Origin: Acuticoccus sp051016205
GTDB lineage: Bacteria; Pseudomonadota; Alphaproteobacteria; Rhizobiales; Amorphaceae
Length of the DNA stretch: 64,000 nt
Assembly (NCBI GenBank): GCA_051016205.1
Contig: CP136534.1
Location: forward strand, 6,076,001-6,140,000
Direction: 5' to 3'
The notes under the pieces are model-generated. The model did no database searches. It was given only the letters and a program-made list of their open reading frames with translations, and had not been told where the DNA came from. The translations under genes and the position numbers were made by a program. Each line of letters opens with the position of its first letter. Within the stretch, counting starts at the first letter, position 1. Positions 44,171 to 52,726 of this stretch are shown here, piece by piece.

Positions 44171-45475
44171 TTGGGCGTTCGCCGGCTTTTTGCAGCCGTC
44201 TGTTCATCGCACCCACGCTGGAGGCGCTCCGCCATTCTCATCAACACCGGTACGCCGGCCACCCACATCAATGAATGGCTTTCGCGCGATGCGGTGAAGC
44301 TCGACTTTGCCGCGCTGGTGGACGCGCTTGCCCATCGCATTGTGGCGTTCGGCATGCCGTTGGACAGGCTCACCATCTCGTTCGGGTTGCTGAGCCCATC
44401 ACTTTTGGCAGCGGGCGTCATCTGGCGGCAGAACCGGCCCATAGATTTCACGCGCTTCAGCTACGACCAACGTTCCGACGGGCTGTTCGAGCGAAGCCCT
44501 TTCAAGGTGGCGAGCGAACGCGGCGGCGAGTGGCTGCACCTTGACCTTGGCGCCATTCCCGACAGTGCGTTCGATATCGTGCCCGAGTTAAAGGCGGAGG
44601 GGTTGAAGCACTACACCGTGGTGCCGCTGAAGGATTCGGCCGGCGAGCAGATCTTCGCCACCCTTGCCACGCGCGATCCTGCGGGCTTCTCTCAAACCGA
44701 CCTTGCCACCATTGCCGCCATCGTGCCGACCTTGTCGCTGGTGGTGGAGATCAAAACGCTCCGCAGCACCTTCCGGGAAGTGCTGGGCGCATACGTGGGC
44801 AAGGGGCCCGCGGGCGAAATCATCAACGGCACCGTTCACCGCGGCCAGGTGACGGCGCTGCGTTCAGCCATTGCCATTGCCGACCTGCGCGGCTTTACGA
44901 ACCTTTCCACACAGCTCCCCCCGCAGGAGACGGCGGACCTCATCAACCGCTACTACGACGTTGTCGTCCCGGCCATCGAGGCGTCCGGCGGAGAGGTCTT
45001 GAAGTTCGTCGGGGATGCTGTGGTCGCGCTCTTTCCCGTGGCAGACCGTGGCGATGATCACGCCGTCCTTGCCGCCCTTGAAGCATCGCGCACTGCCCTC
45101 GACACACCCATTGAACCTGTGGAGATCGCCGGGCAAATGCTGCCTGTGCACTTTGGCCTCGCGATCCACTTGGGGGATGCTGTCTTCGGCAATGTGGGGT
45201 CCGGCGACCGTCTGGACTTCACGGCCATTGGCCGCGATGTGAACGTTGCGGCCCGGATCGCAGCCCTTTGCAGCCGCCTCGGACGGGAGTATCTGGTGTC
45301 TGAGCCAGTGGCTGCCATCGGCCGTCGCCATGGCCGTTTGATGTGCGATGCCGGCGCCCATGCCGTACGCGGGCTGAACGAGCCTGTCCAGGTCTATGTG
45401 CCAGACACCAACACCCTGCCTAAGGCGTTTGACGATGGCGTCTCCCAGGGCCTCAGCCTTGCACCTGAGCGGTGA
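44171..45475 (+). CDS. Class III adenylate/guanylate cyclase
   Basis: A soluble cyclase with a GAF-like N-terminal half (about 30-215) and a class III catalytic domain (about 230-420). The metal-binding Asp residues are in 'SAIAIADLRGFTNLSTQL' and 'GEVLKFVGDAVVALFPV'. The nucleotide-recognition and transition-state residues lie in 'DRLDFTAIGRDVNVAARI', whose Asp favours ATP, so cAMP is the probable product (inference). The start is uncertain. An in-frame stop at 44156 limits the N-terminus, and the first canonical codon is TTG 44171, without a clear ribosome binding site. A GGAGG at 44220 precedes only an ATT codon. Confidence 0.88.
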   Translation: MGVRRLFAAVCSSHPRWRRSAILINTGTPATHINEWLSRDAVKLDFAALVDALAHRIVAFGMPLDRLTISFGLLSPSLLAAGVIWRQNRPIDFTRFSYDQRSDGLFERSPFKVASERGGEWLHLDLGAIPDSAFDIVPELKAEGLKHYTVVPLKDSAGEQIFATLATRDPAGFSQTDLATIAAIVPTLSLVVEIKTLRSTFREVLGAYVGKGPAGEIINGTVHRGQVTALRSAIAIADLRGFTNLSTQLPPQETADLINRYYDVVVPAIEASGGEVLKFVGDAVVALFPVADRGDDHAVLAALEASRTALDTPIEPVEIAGQMLPVHFGLAIHLGDAVFGNVGSGDRLDFTAIGRDVNVAARIAALCSRLGREYLVSEPVAAIGRRHGRLMCDAGAHAVRGLNEPVQVYVPDTNTLPKAFDDGVSQGLSLAPER

Positions 45476-45511
45476 GGGTCGCACGCCCCACCGCTTGCCG
45501 CCACCCTCGAT

Positions 45512-46195
45512 TTACTGCGAGATGGACCAGGTGATCTCCACCGAGGCCGAAACTTCCCTGTCGCCAGGCGTCACGGGAACCGCAGAGGCCGTGCGCGTGA
45601 CTGCACCCGGCTGAGGCATCCCCCCTTCACGGATCATGGTGATGGGCCCCAACGTCACGCCCGTGGCGTCGGCAAAAAGGGCGGCCTTGCGTTTGGCATC
45701 GGCAACGGCGAGGCGACGCGCTTCGTCGGTCAAGGCCGTCGGGTCCTGAAAGCCGAAGGTGACGTGGCGGATGGTGTTGGCACCGCTGCGCACCAGACGA
45801 TCCAAAAGGTCGCCCAAGGAATCCAGATCCTTGATGTGGATCTCCACCGTGTTGGAGACGAGGTAACTGTCCGTCAGCCCGGAACGGCCGCTGGAATAGC
45901 TGTCGCCGTAGCGCGGGCTCACCGAAAAGCTCGACGTTTTGATTGCCTCTTGGGGCACGCCTGCATCCACCGCCGCTGCAATCACCGCTGCGGTGTCGCG
46001 GCTGTTGCGCTCCAGCGCGTCGGCGGCTTCGTCCTCGGTGGTTTCCACGCCGACGACGATGGTGGCAAGATCGCTGGGCGCAGACACGCTCCCATGGCCC
46101 ACCAGTGTGAGACTGTCCTTGGCCTTCGCATCGCCCGGCGCGAACGAGAGTGCCAGCGCGACGGCAACAGCCAACGCAACTATGCGGCTTTGCAT
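45512..46195 (-). CDS. Periplasmic SIMPL-domain (DUF541) protein
   Basis: A 227-residue secreted protein. A signal peptide ('IVALAVAVALALSFAPGDAKA') precedes one SIMPL/DUF541 domain: 'LTLVGHGSVSAPSDLATIVV', then 'VDAGVPQEAIKTSSFSVSPR', 'YLVSNTVEIHIKDLDSLGDL', and 'RRLAVADAKRKAALFADATG' at the end. Relatives (such as BP26 of Brucella and YggE) form ring-like periplasmic oligomers and are linked to oxidative stress, but activity is unclear. ATG 46195 follows AAAGGACAACGG; the ORF upstream to 46414 is not family-like. Confidence 0.92.
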   Translation of the reverse strand: MQSRIVALAVAVALALSFAPGDAKAKDSLTLVGHGSVSAPSDLATIVVGVETTEDEAADALERNSRDTAAVIAAAVDAGVPQEAIKTSSFSVSPRYGDSYSSGRSGLTDSYLVSNTVEIHIKDLDSLGDLLDRLVRSGANTIRHVTFGFQDPTALTDEARRLAVADAKRKAALFADATGVTLGPITMIREGGMPQPGAVTRTASAVPVTPGDREVSASVEITWSISQ

Positions 46196-46484
46196 CCGTT
46201 GTCCTTTCTTGGTCACCACCCCGCGATGGCCACGGGGCTTGGCGCAAATTGTGCGCATTGGCAGCGGCGGGAAGGCCACTGCGACCTCACCAAACCCGTT
46301 CGCACCTGAACGAACGCTGTCACACCTGCGCAAATGATCGCAGCACGACAAACGCTGTGCGGCCAAGTCTGACGCCCAATGGGATTGGGCCAACCACGCG
46401 TCCGGCTCGACCATTTCAGACCTCGCCAGTGATTGTCGGCCTGCATAAAGGTCGTTCGCCCTGAAGTGTGATCGTCGAACGCGA

Positions 46485-46561
46485 TGGTAGGGGCGGAGGG
46501 ACTCGAACCCCCAACCAAATCGTTATGAGCGATCGGCTCTAACCAATTGAGCTACACCCCC
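46485..46561 (-). tRNA. tRNA with CAU anticodon (tRNA-Met or tRNA-Ile2)
   Basis: A 77-base tRNA with encoded CCA. The 7-bp acceptor stem GGGGGTG pairs with CGCCCCT (one G-U at 1-72 and one U-G at 6-67). The D-arm is GCTC...GAGC. The anticodon loop CTCATAA gives CAT, and the T-arm contains GGTTCGAGTCC. CAT tRNAs are initiator Met, elongator Met or lysidine-modified Ile(AUA). The anticodon context CTCATAACG and the T-arm look to me more like the alphaproteobacterial Ile2 type than like elongator Met, but that is memory-based. Confidence 0.95.
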
Positions 46562-46990
46562 CAGCACACACGTTCTTGCCTGTAGCCGCTGACGAATCAA
46601 GAGCGACCTGGCCACACCTCGCTATTCGTAACGAGCGTCATACTAGCATCGCATATCTGCACGAGCGAACCTGCAGCAGCAGACCACCGGCCTAGGCCAG
46701 GGCGCCGGGTGAGAAGGCGGACGGTGTGGGGCAAACGAGCAGATCAATCGGAACCACGTAGAAGTCATGAACCAATACCCAATATTATACATCAACTGAG
46801 GTGTCCCATGGTTACTGCTTACCTACAGTTTACGCGTACGATGGGTGGCAATCCCACGGGCCAGTGACATTGGCCAGTGACCAACCTCCAAAGGCGTAGC
46901 CGGGATTTATGCAATGGACCGCCACGCATGGCCGCATAGCTAAAACAAATCGGCTTCCGGAATTCCCGGTGCAGTTCCAACCGCCGCTAG
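46562..46990. other. AT-richer gene-free stretch next to the tRNA
   Basis: No gene is supported here. The composition shifts to visibly more A and T from about 46.6 kb. It contains a tandem direct repeat, GGCCAGTGAC at 46859-46868 and again at 46872-46881, three bases apart. A 6-bp hairpin (GCCGCT / AGCGGC) lies at 46983-46999, immediately before the transposase remnant. Confidence 0.4.
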
Positions 46991-46999
46991 AACAGCGGC

Positions 47000-47152
47000 T
47001 TCTCACCCTTCCTCTACCGCGATCGCAACGCCATTGAACGCATGTTCGGCCACCTCAAGGATTTCCGCCGCATCGCCACGCGCCACGACCGCCTCGCCAC
47101 CAACTTCCTCGCCGCTGTTGGCCTCGCAGCCACCGTCAAATACTGGATTTGA
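47000..47152 (+). pseudogene. IS5-family transposase remnant (C-terminal end)
   Basis: The only coding-like stretch is the last ~50 residues of an IS5-family DDE transposase: 'FLYRDRNAIERMFGHLKDFR' then 'RIATRHDRLATNFLAAVGLA' and a final 'ATVKYWI' before TGA. The Glu in 'NAIERMF' corresponds to the catalytic Glu of the DDE triad in this family. An in-frame stop at 46988 precedes it and no N-terminal part is visible, so this is a decayed insertion. It marks past mobile-element activity beside the tRNA. Confidence 0.8.
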
Positions 47153-47597
47153 GTCCTGACTCTAGAACACTTTAGCTGGTTGAGACGTGTCGAGGAGGCG
47201 CCCAATGGCTTTACTTCGGCTTTGTTCCTTTACTTCGCCTCATCGCACCGTGGTTATGAGCTAGAATATAATTGAAATACAATACTCAAATTCTATGCAT
47301 ACAGCAGCTTGGCACTCGGCAAAAATCCCCGAAGGCCATGAGTCACACCAAAGCTATATTAAATTCCAATGGCAGAGGTCAGGGAGCCCGCTATCCTAAT
47401 CCATATGGAGATGGTTTATTCTTCTCGAGCCGACCGCTTAAGTAAGATCTATCTATCCTAATACCTAAGTGATTAACAATCCGAGGCGGGTGAATGAGAC
47501 TCTCGGGATCCTCTCGCAATGTGCGCCGATTGAGTTTTTGGGTTTATGTCAAAGCATCCTGACCTTTAGGTCAGCGCAAATATCGTAACGCTAGACT
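47153..47597. other. AT-rich non-coding stretch
   Basis: 445 bp without a supportable gene. The only structure I see is the small hairpin CTGACC-TTTA-GGTCAG at 47559-47574, just beyond the stop of the glycosyltransferase-like gene, a possible weak terminator for it. Confidence 0.4.
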
Positions 47598-48818
47598 TCA
47601 GCTTGACTGGCGAATCCAGCGTTGCAATTGCGTCGTGATAATGGTGAGCAGTTCCGCCTCCCACTCCTGAGTCAGCTTCTTTAAGAGGCGTCCGTCGAAC
47701 TGTCGGACATTCGCTGCCAACCGAGATTGCGTTCGCTTCAAGAAGGCCACCTGCTCGCCCTGGTTTCTTTTAAACAACGCATCCGCAGATCGCAGTGCCG
47801 ATGTTAAACGCGCTTCCGGGTCATCAATATTATCGTATGCGTGATCAATTTCGTCGCTCAATACGTCGAACCCGAGTTCTTCCATTTTTGCGACAGTTCC
47901 CTTGTTAGCCGCAGCAACAAAAGGATGGGCCATGACAAGTGGCTTAAGTATCTTTTCAGTGTACCGGCACATATTTGGCGTTTCCATCTCAGTTTCAGTA
48001 ACAAGGCTGCCAAATGTCTCTTGGTACAAATTCCTCTCTATTGACATAGCCAATTCACTCGGTTTCGTTTCCACCAACAGTCGTAAGTCTGAAGTGATTT
48101 TCCGAACATCTTCACTTACCTCATCATATGTTGGGAGATTCGGGAAGAGCCTCTCTACAATCGCTTGCATTGCGGCCTTGCTGTGATTTACCTGCCATTC
48201 CCCAAGCGTGACAGAGGCATTATCCACACCAAAATGTTTCATCACCCATAGTATACAGTATAGTCTGTGGTATCTGGGGCGGTGATTCAGACATAAGACT
48301 GCTTTACTCGGAACTCTATTGAGATTCCCAATACCACGGTTAACAATTTTGTCTCTAACACAAAATCGAAGAAACCCATCCAAATAAAAATGGTAGTTAA
48401 AGAAATGAACATGTTCGATCTCAGATTTTTGCACGGCAAAGTCGCCTGCGAGAGCATAATTGGTCTGAACGAACACGACAGAAACATCTACAAACCCAAC
48501 ATCTCGCATCAAGTTTATGAGATGCCTCAGTCCAGATGATAGTATTTTCCCGTACTTATAACCCTCGCTTGATAAATCGACAATTAGGATGACCCTCGAA
48601 CCAACTCTTACCTCTCGAAGGCTATTTACTTGCTCTCGCGTCAGAAGTGTATCTGTGGAGTCTGGTAGAATTTGATTGATAAAGCGGCCACAAACCAAAA
48701 TAACTTGCGCACTCACGTCGCAAATCACCTGATGGAGTTCTGCTGAGACCCGCGCCGCCATGACTGGTAGGCTGCCCATGCGGGGATTTATCGCGGTGAA
48801 TCGCGTTAAGTTCTTCAT
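47598..48818 (-). CDS. Orphan protein with glycosyltransferase-like C-terminal motif
   Basis: An intact ~406-residue ORF with far more AT-ending codons than the flanking genes, a sign of transfer. I do not recognise a named family. The second half has the layout I associate with fucosyltransferase-fold-type proteins of phage and polysaccharide loci. It contains 'LCLNHRPRYHRLYCILWVMK', then 'NLYQETFGSLVTETEM', and 'TEKILKPLVMAHPFVAAANK' followed by 'ELGFDVLSDEIDHAYDNI'. The C-terminal ~60 residues look helical. There is no signal or membrane segment, so it would act in the cytoplasm. ATG 48818 or TTG 48836 could be the start; neither has a strong ribosome binding site. No other polysaccharide genes are nearby. 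Confidence 0.6.
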   Translation of the reverse strand: MKNLTRFTAINPRMGSLPVMAARVSAELHQVICDVSAQVILVCGRFINQILPDSTDTLLTREQVNSLREVRVGSRVILIVDLSSEGYKYGKILSSGLRHLINLMRDVGFVDVSVVFVQTNYALAGDFAVQKSEIEHVHFFNYHFYLDGFLRFCVRDKIVNRGIGNLNRVPSKAVLCLNHRPRYHRLYCILWVMKHFGVDNASVTLGEWQVNHSKAAMQAIVERLFPNLPTYDEVSEDVRKITSDLRLLVETKPSELAMSIERNLYQETFGSLVTETEMETPNMCRYTEKILKPLVMAHPFVAAANKGTVAKMEELGFDVLSDEIDHAYDNIDDPEARLTSALRSADALFKRNQGEQVAFLKRTQSRLAANVRQFDGRLLKKLTQEWEAELLTIITTQLQRWIRQSS

Positions 48819-49270
48819 CGGTCGTTTTATCCACAAGATGTGCAGCAGTATATCTTGGCTGCATCCAGGCTTACCATACGAAAGCTCATACGCGCTCTAA
48901 CCCATGTTGGGTTTTCATCTCAGTAAGTTGACAAAGCAACCACGCGCAGTTGCGCCGGGAACTTGCAGTTTTTTGCATCAGCCGCCCACCGTCGGTTCAA
49001 CCGCACTCGCCGGTCGAGATTGGCGCTGTTGCGCCGGCGGGGCAAGAGGCGATTGGCGGAGAACCTCCACCACGCGAAGCTGACCGCCTGGTTCTGGACC
49101 CGCGCCACGGCGTTCTCGGCGGGATCCTGCCGATGCTCCGACGAAATGGGGAATGTCGGTCCTAGGCTTTGAGAATTCTTGAGATAAAGTTTGGTTGACC
49201 ACGTAACAAAGAACACCCTTTACGGGTAGCGCATCGACTTGTACGCGCTTAAGTTCAAGGTGGTTTTCGT
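48819..49270. other. Gene-free accessory stretch
   Basis: About 450 bp with no gene I can support. GC-rich pieces between 48960 and 49150 give ORFs on both strands, none with family resemblance or a good start. They look like fragments of a decayed element. Confidence 0.35.
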
Positions 49271-49456
49271 ATGGAAGTGGAGAGCGGCATGATAGCTTCG
49301 ACGATGACTGTGTGGGCTGCGCGGCTTTCGGTGGTGGCGGCAGCGGGCATGTTGCTTGCGGCGTGCCAGACCGCCGGAGACTGTCCGGTCGGCTCGCCCT
49401 GCTGGGAGAACGCGCGGTCCGTCCAGTCCGCCTTCCAAGACGCAGGCGAAGGATAG
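49271..49456 (+). CDS. Very small predicted lipoprotein
   Basis: A 61-codon ORF whose product has a proper lipoprotein signal: 'WAARLSVVAAAGMLLAAC' with the lipobox Leu-Ala-Ala-Cys at residue 32. The mature part is only 30 residues with two more Cys ('CQTAGDCPVGSPCWENARS'). ATG 49271 has AAGGTGG seven bases upstream, and ATG 49289 has GGAG six bases upstream, so both starts are credible. The size recalls entericidin-type bacteriolytic lipoproteins, but I see no sequence match. It could instead be the intact front of a truncated longer lipoprotein. Confidence 0.5.
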   Translation: MEVESGMIASTMTVWAARLSVVAAAGMLLAACQTAGDCPVGSPCWENARSVQSAFQDAGEG

Positions 49457-50413
49457 CGGCGACACCGACGAGGGCACTCGGCAAAACGGCTGCGAGAAAC
49501 CGCCTGCACATCTGAAGGCGGGGCCGCAGGGCTTGGCCCGCGTTCGACACGGGATTCGCACCGCTCAGGGATCCGCAGTTCGCCTGGCTCGCCTGCGAGT
49601 TCTACGGCACACCCTCACCCCCAACGCCTCCACAGTCACTCGGAGATGACGGGCATCTGAACCTAATGGTCCGATCCAAACGGATCGAACCCCTTGCCCA
49701 TCCGTTTGATGGACCAACTTATCCATTTATTTGAATGCCTTAGCGCCAAACGTCCGCTCAGGCAGAGGGACTCAAATGGCTGGGCCGATCCACTAGGTGC
49801 CCAAGCCATCGCGGGCATCCCGGGCGCTTGAGCATCTTGCGTTACTGCCGGCTGAGGAGACATGGGCCCGCGCCGTCTCACCATCGAGCATTTGGACACA
49901 ATGCGCCCTTTCGCTGGTCGCCGTGCAATGATCGTTCGGCTCTGCGGATTTGGACCTCAGCGGCTCATTGCACACGCAAAATCCCGACAGGAAAGCTGCA
50001 AACCCCAACCTGCTGCGAGGGGATCGAATAACACTGGTGAGTCGTTAGAGTACTTTGCAGACGGCGCTGTATTTCTGCCGTTATTCCAAAGATCAGTGGA
50101 GTATAATTCTTGATTTTGACGTATGCATTTCGATCTTTCTATTATTTTTCGACGAATGAAATACGACGCCGACCACTCATTAATCAAACTTCATCGTGAA
50201 CATGAAATTTACCCCACATCGAGAACACTCCGGACACGCCATGGGCGTTGATGGTGGTCCTTCTAACCAAGACTCCTTGCGACACACCCGCTCAAACCAT
50301 TAATCGGTGGTCCGCCGAGCGGGGCAGGCGCTCGCACCACGCTTCGCCGTCGGCGGATTTGACACGATGAACCGGCCCCTCCCTAATGGCGGCATCAGCT
50401 ATCGGACACCTCC
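49457..50413. other. Gene-poor stretch before the catabolic operon
   Basis: About 960 bp with no supportable gene. It contains an imperfect long inverted repeat at 49668-49715 (GGTCCGATCCAAACGGAT facing ATCCGTTTGATGGACC) and an AT-rich segment at 50040-50200. The promoter of the hydrolase-amidase operon must lie toward its right end, but I cannot point to -35/-10 boxes. Confidence 0.35.
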
Positions 50414-51271
50414 ATGGAAGCTCTCGCGGACGACCTCGCCGGCGCCCGAACCATCGCACTCTCTGAAGACAGGCGGATTAGCGTTATGGAATGCGGGGAG
50501 GGACCGGCGACGGTTTTTCTCCATGGCATCGGCGGGAATGCCAGACAATGGGCACCGATCTTTAAGCGTCTCACCGGGCGCGGACGGCTGATTGCCTTTG
50601 ATGCGCGCGGCTACGGCGGGAGCGATGGGCCGCCGCTCACGTCCTTTGGCGACTTTGCCGATGATCTTGTGGCCTTGATGGACGCGCTTGGGCTCGGCTG
50701 CGTTCTTGGTGTGGGCCACTCCATGGGTGGTCGCATCCTTGTCGAAGCGGGCCTTCGCGCGCCGGACCGGTTCGGCGCGCTCTTTTTGTCCGGCACCCAG
50801 CCTGCGTACCTTGCGCACATGAGCGAGGCGGATCGTGTCGCATATGTGAGCGCGCGCAAGACGCTGTTCGAGGCCGGCCGCGTGCCGAACGAGAAGGCTG
50901 AGAAAGTCGCCCGTTCGGTGGTGGCGCCGGGGACCGATGATGCCGCCGTGGAACGGCTCGCCGCCGATTTTGGGCGGCTTCGACCTGACGGTTACCTTGC
51001 CGCGCTTTCCGTATCGTCCGGATGGGACAGGCGGGCGGACCTTTCAGCGCTCAAGATGCCTGTGCGCGTTGTCAGCGGCGCACTCGACACCGTTTGCCCC
51101 GCCGCAGAGACATTGGCGCTTGGCGATGCCGTCGGGGACAAATCGCCGGTGCTGATGGAAGGCGTTGGCCACATGCCTCAGATCGAGGCACCCGACACGT
51201 TTGCCCGGCTGATCGGCACGTTCATCGACGACAACAAGGCGCGTGTGCCGATGGAGGAGCCGACCCGGTGA
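50414..51271 (+). CDS. Alpha/beta hydrolase
   Basis: A 285-residue alpha/beta hydrolase. The oxyanion-hole 'VFLHGIGGNARQW' and nucleophile elbow 'LGVGHSMGGRILVE' (Ser about residue 103) are present. The likely acid is Asp in 'VSGALDTVCPAAE' and the catalytic His is in 'VLMEGVGHMPQIEAP'. The sequence resembles enol-lactone or carboxylester hydrolases, but the substrate is unknown. Its stop overlaps the amidase start as GTGA. It opens the catabolic operon; no strong ribosome binding site precedes ATG 50414. Confidence 0.9.
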   Translation: MEALADDLAGARTIALSEDRRISVMECGEGPATVFLHGIGGNARQWAPIFKRLTGRGRLIAFDARGYGGSDGPPLTSFGDFADDLVALMDALGLGCVLGVGHSMGGRILVEAGLRAPDRFGALFLSGTQPAYLAHMSEADRVAYVSARKTLFEAGRVPNEKAEKVARSVVAPGTDDAAVERLAADFGRLRPDGYLAALSVSSGWDRRADLSALKMPVRVVSGALDTVCPAAETLALGDAVGDKSPVLMEGVGHMPQIEAPDTFARLIGTFIDDNKARVPMEEPTR

Positions 51272-52725
51272 GCGACCTTGCAACGACGGATGCCGAAACG
51301 CTGGGCAGCCTTTTTCGTGCCCGCAGCGCAAGCCCGGTGGAGGCGCTGGAAGCCGTTCTGGCACGGCTTGACCTTTGCGAAGGCGACATCAACGCTTTTG
51401 CCCACGTCGACCGCGATCGTGCGATGGCGGCAGCGCGTGCGAGTGAGGCACGCTATCTAAGGGGTGAGGCACGCGGGCCCCTCGACGGTGTGCCGGTCTC
51501 CATCAAGGACATGCTCCTCACCATAGGGATGCCGACACGCAAAGGCTCGCGAACAACCGATCCCGATGCGCCGCAAGATACCGATGCACCGTCGGTCGCC
51601 CGGCTTCGGGCAGCCGGCGCGATCCTTTATGGCAAGACGACCACCACGGAGTTCGGCGGCAGCCCCTATTCGCGCAGTCCCCTAACGGGCGACACGCGCT
51701 CGCCCTGGAACCTTGGTTACGGCTGCGCTGGCTCGTCAATGGGCGCGGCCGCCCAGCTTGGCGCCGGTATCGGGACACTGGCGCTTGGCAACGACGCGGC
51801 GGGCTCCATCCGCATGCCGGCAAGTTTTGGCGGATGTTTCGGCATCAAGCCCACATTCGGACTGGTGGCCAACTGGCCGCCGAGCTCGGCAGGGATTCTT
51901 GGCCATACGGGGCCGATGGGCTGGGGCGTGCGTGAGACAGCGCGGATGCTTTGCGTGATTGCCGGCCCCGATGCCCGCGACCCCTACGCCCTCCCCCGCC
52001 TTGAGGATGTGCTGAATGCCGACCCGGACGACGGTGTCGCGGGCCTCAAGGTTGCTTATAGCCCCACCCTGGGACTTCGCGAACCGGAACCTGAAGTGCG
52101 CGCCGCCACCGACGCCGCTGCCGCCACATTCGAGGCGCTGGGCGCGACTGTGACAGAGGCCGACCCCGACCTCACCGGCCTGTTCGAGGCCTACGACTGC
52201 CTGCGCATCGTGAACCGCGCCTCGGCCTACAAGGCAAGTGGCGCGGCAGCACAGCGCGACACGATGGACGAACTCGTTGCGCGCGTTCTCGACCAGGCCA
52301 GCGCCTATCGGACTGAGGACTATGTGCGCGCTCTGGCGGCCCGCGAGCGGCTTGCGGCCGGAATGCGTGCCTTTCACGAGCGGTTCGACATCCTCATCAC
52401 ACCGACCATGGCAACGCCGCCACTGCCCATCGGCGCCGGCCCAGGTCCTGGCGACGAACACTGGTATCAGATCGACGGCAAGGTCTGGTCGCCCTATACT
52501 TTTGCCTTCAACATGACCCATCAGCCGGCCGCCAGCATTCCCTGTGGCCTGACACGTGGCGCGGACGGCACAGCGGCAGGCTTGCCGATCGGGCTACAGA
52601 TTGTCGGGCCGATCTATCGCGATGACCTTGTCTTGCGTGCTGCACGCGCATTCGAGGCAAGCCGCGTGTGGCAACGGCCATCTTTTCCGTTCAAAGGCGC
52701 GCCTGTCGACGGAGCCGGCCCTTAA
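51268..52725 (+). CDS. Amidase-signature-family amidase
   Basis: A 485-residue amidase of the Ser-Ser-Lys class. The triad is visible as Lys about 80 in 'GVPVSIKDMLLTIGMP', the cis-Ser about 156 in 'YGCAGSSMGAAAQLGAG', and the nucleophilic Ser about 180 in 'ALGNDAAGSIRMPASFGG'; the Ser-Ser spacing of 24 matches the family. The C-terminal 'LPIGLQIVGPIYRDD' is conserved. I use GTG 51268, which overlaps the hydrolase stop; the open frame upstream to 51022 lies inside that gene. Substrate could be an amide released by the downstream hydantoinase/lactamase; this is inference. Confidence 0.93.
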   Translation: MSDLATTDAETLGSLFRARSASPVEALEAVLARLDLCEGDINAFAHVDRDRAMAAARASEARYLRGEARGPLDGVPVSIKDMLLTIGMPTRKGSRTTDPDAPQDTDAPSVARLRAAGAILYGKTTTTEFGGSPYSRSPLTGDTRSPWNLGYGCAGSSMGAAAQLGAGIGTLALGNDAAGSIRMPASFGGCFGIKPTFGLVANWPPSSAGILGHTGPMGWGVRETARMLCVIAGPDARDPYALPRLEDVLNADPDDGVAGLKVAYSPTLGLREPEPEVRAATDAAAATFEALGATVTEADPDLTGLFEAYDCLRIVNRASAYKASGAAAQRDTMDELVARVLDQASAYRTEDYVRALAARERLAAGMRAFHERFDILITPTMATPPLPIGAGPGPGDEHWYQIDGKVWSPYTFAFNMTHQPAASIPCGLTRGADGTAAGLPIGLQIVGPIYRDDLVLRAARAFEASRVWQRPSFPFKGAPVDGAGP

Positions 52726-52726
52726 G

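Noticed and set aside
46700..46960. Sequence beginning GTGAGAAGGCGG considered as a group II intron 5' end
   Set aside because: I could not find a domain V-like hairpin or a maturase, and the match is limited to a short GTGAG start.
48920..49216. 98-codon minus-strand ORF between the orphan gene and the tiny lipoprotein
   Set aside because: Competing frames on both strands are equally open, it has no credible start or family match, and it looks like debris of a mobile element.
49862..50113. 83-codon ORF with a GAGGAG near its ATG
   Set aside because: The ribosome-binding-like sequence is too close to the ATG, and the product has no signal, domain or low-complexity feature suggesting a real protein.
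46485..50413. Search for a duplicated tRNA 3' end marking an integrated element
   Set aside because: No second copy of the tRNA 3' end was found, and no integrase gene is present. The AT-rich segment lies upstream of the tRNA 5' end.
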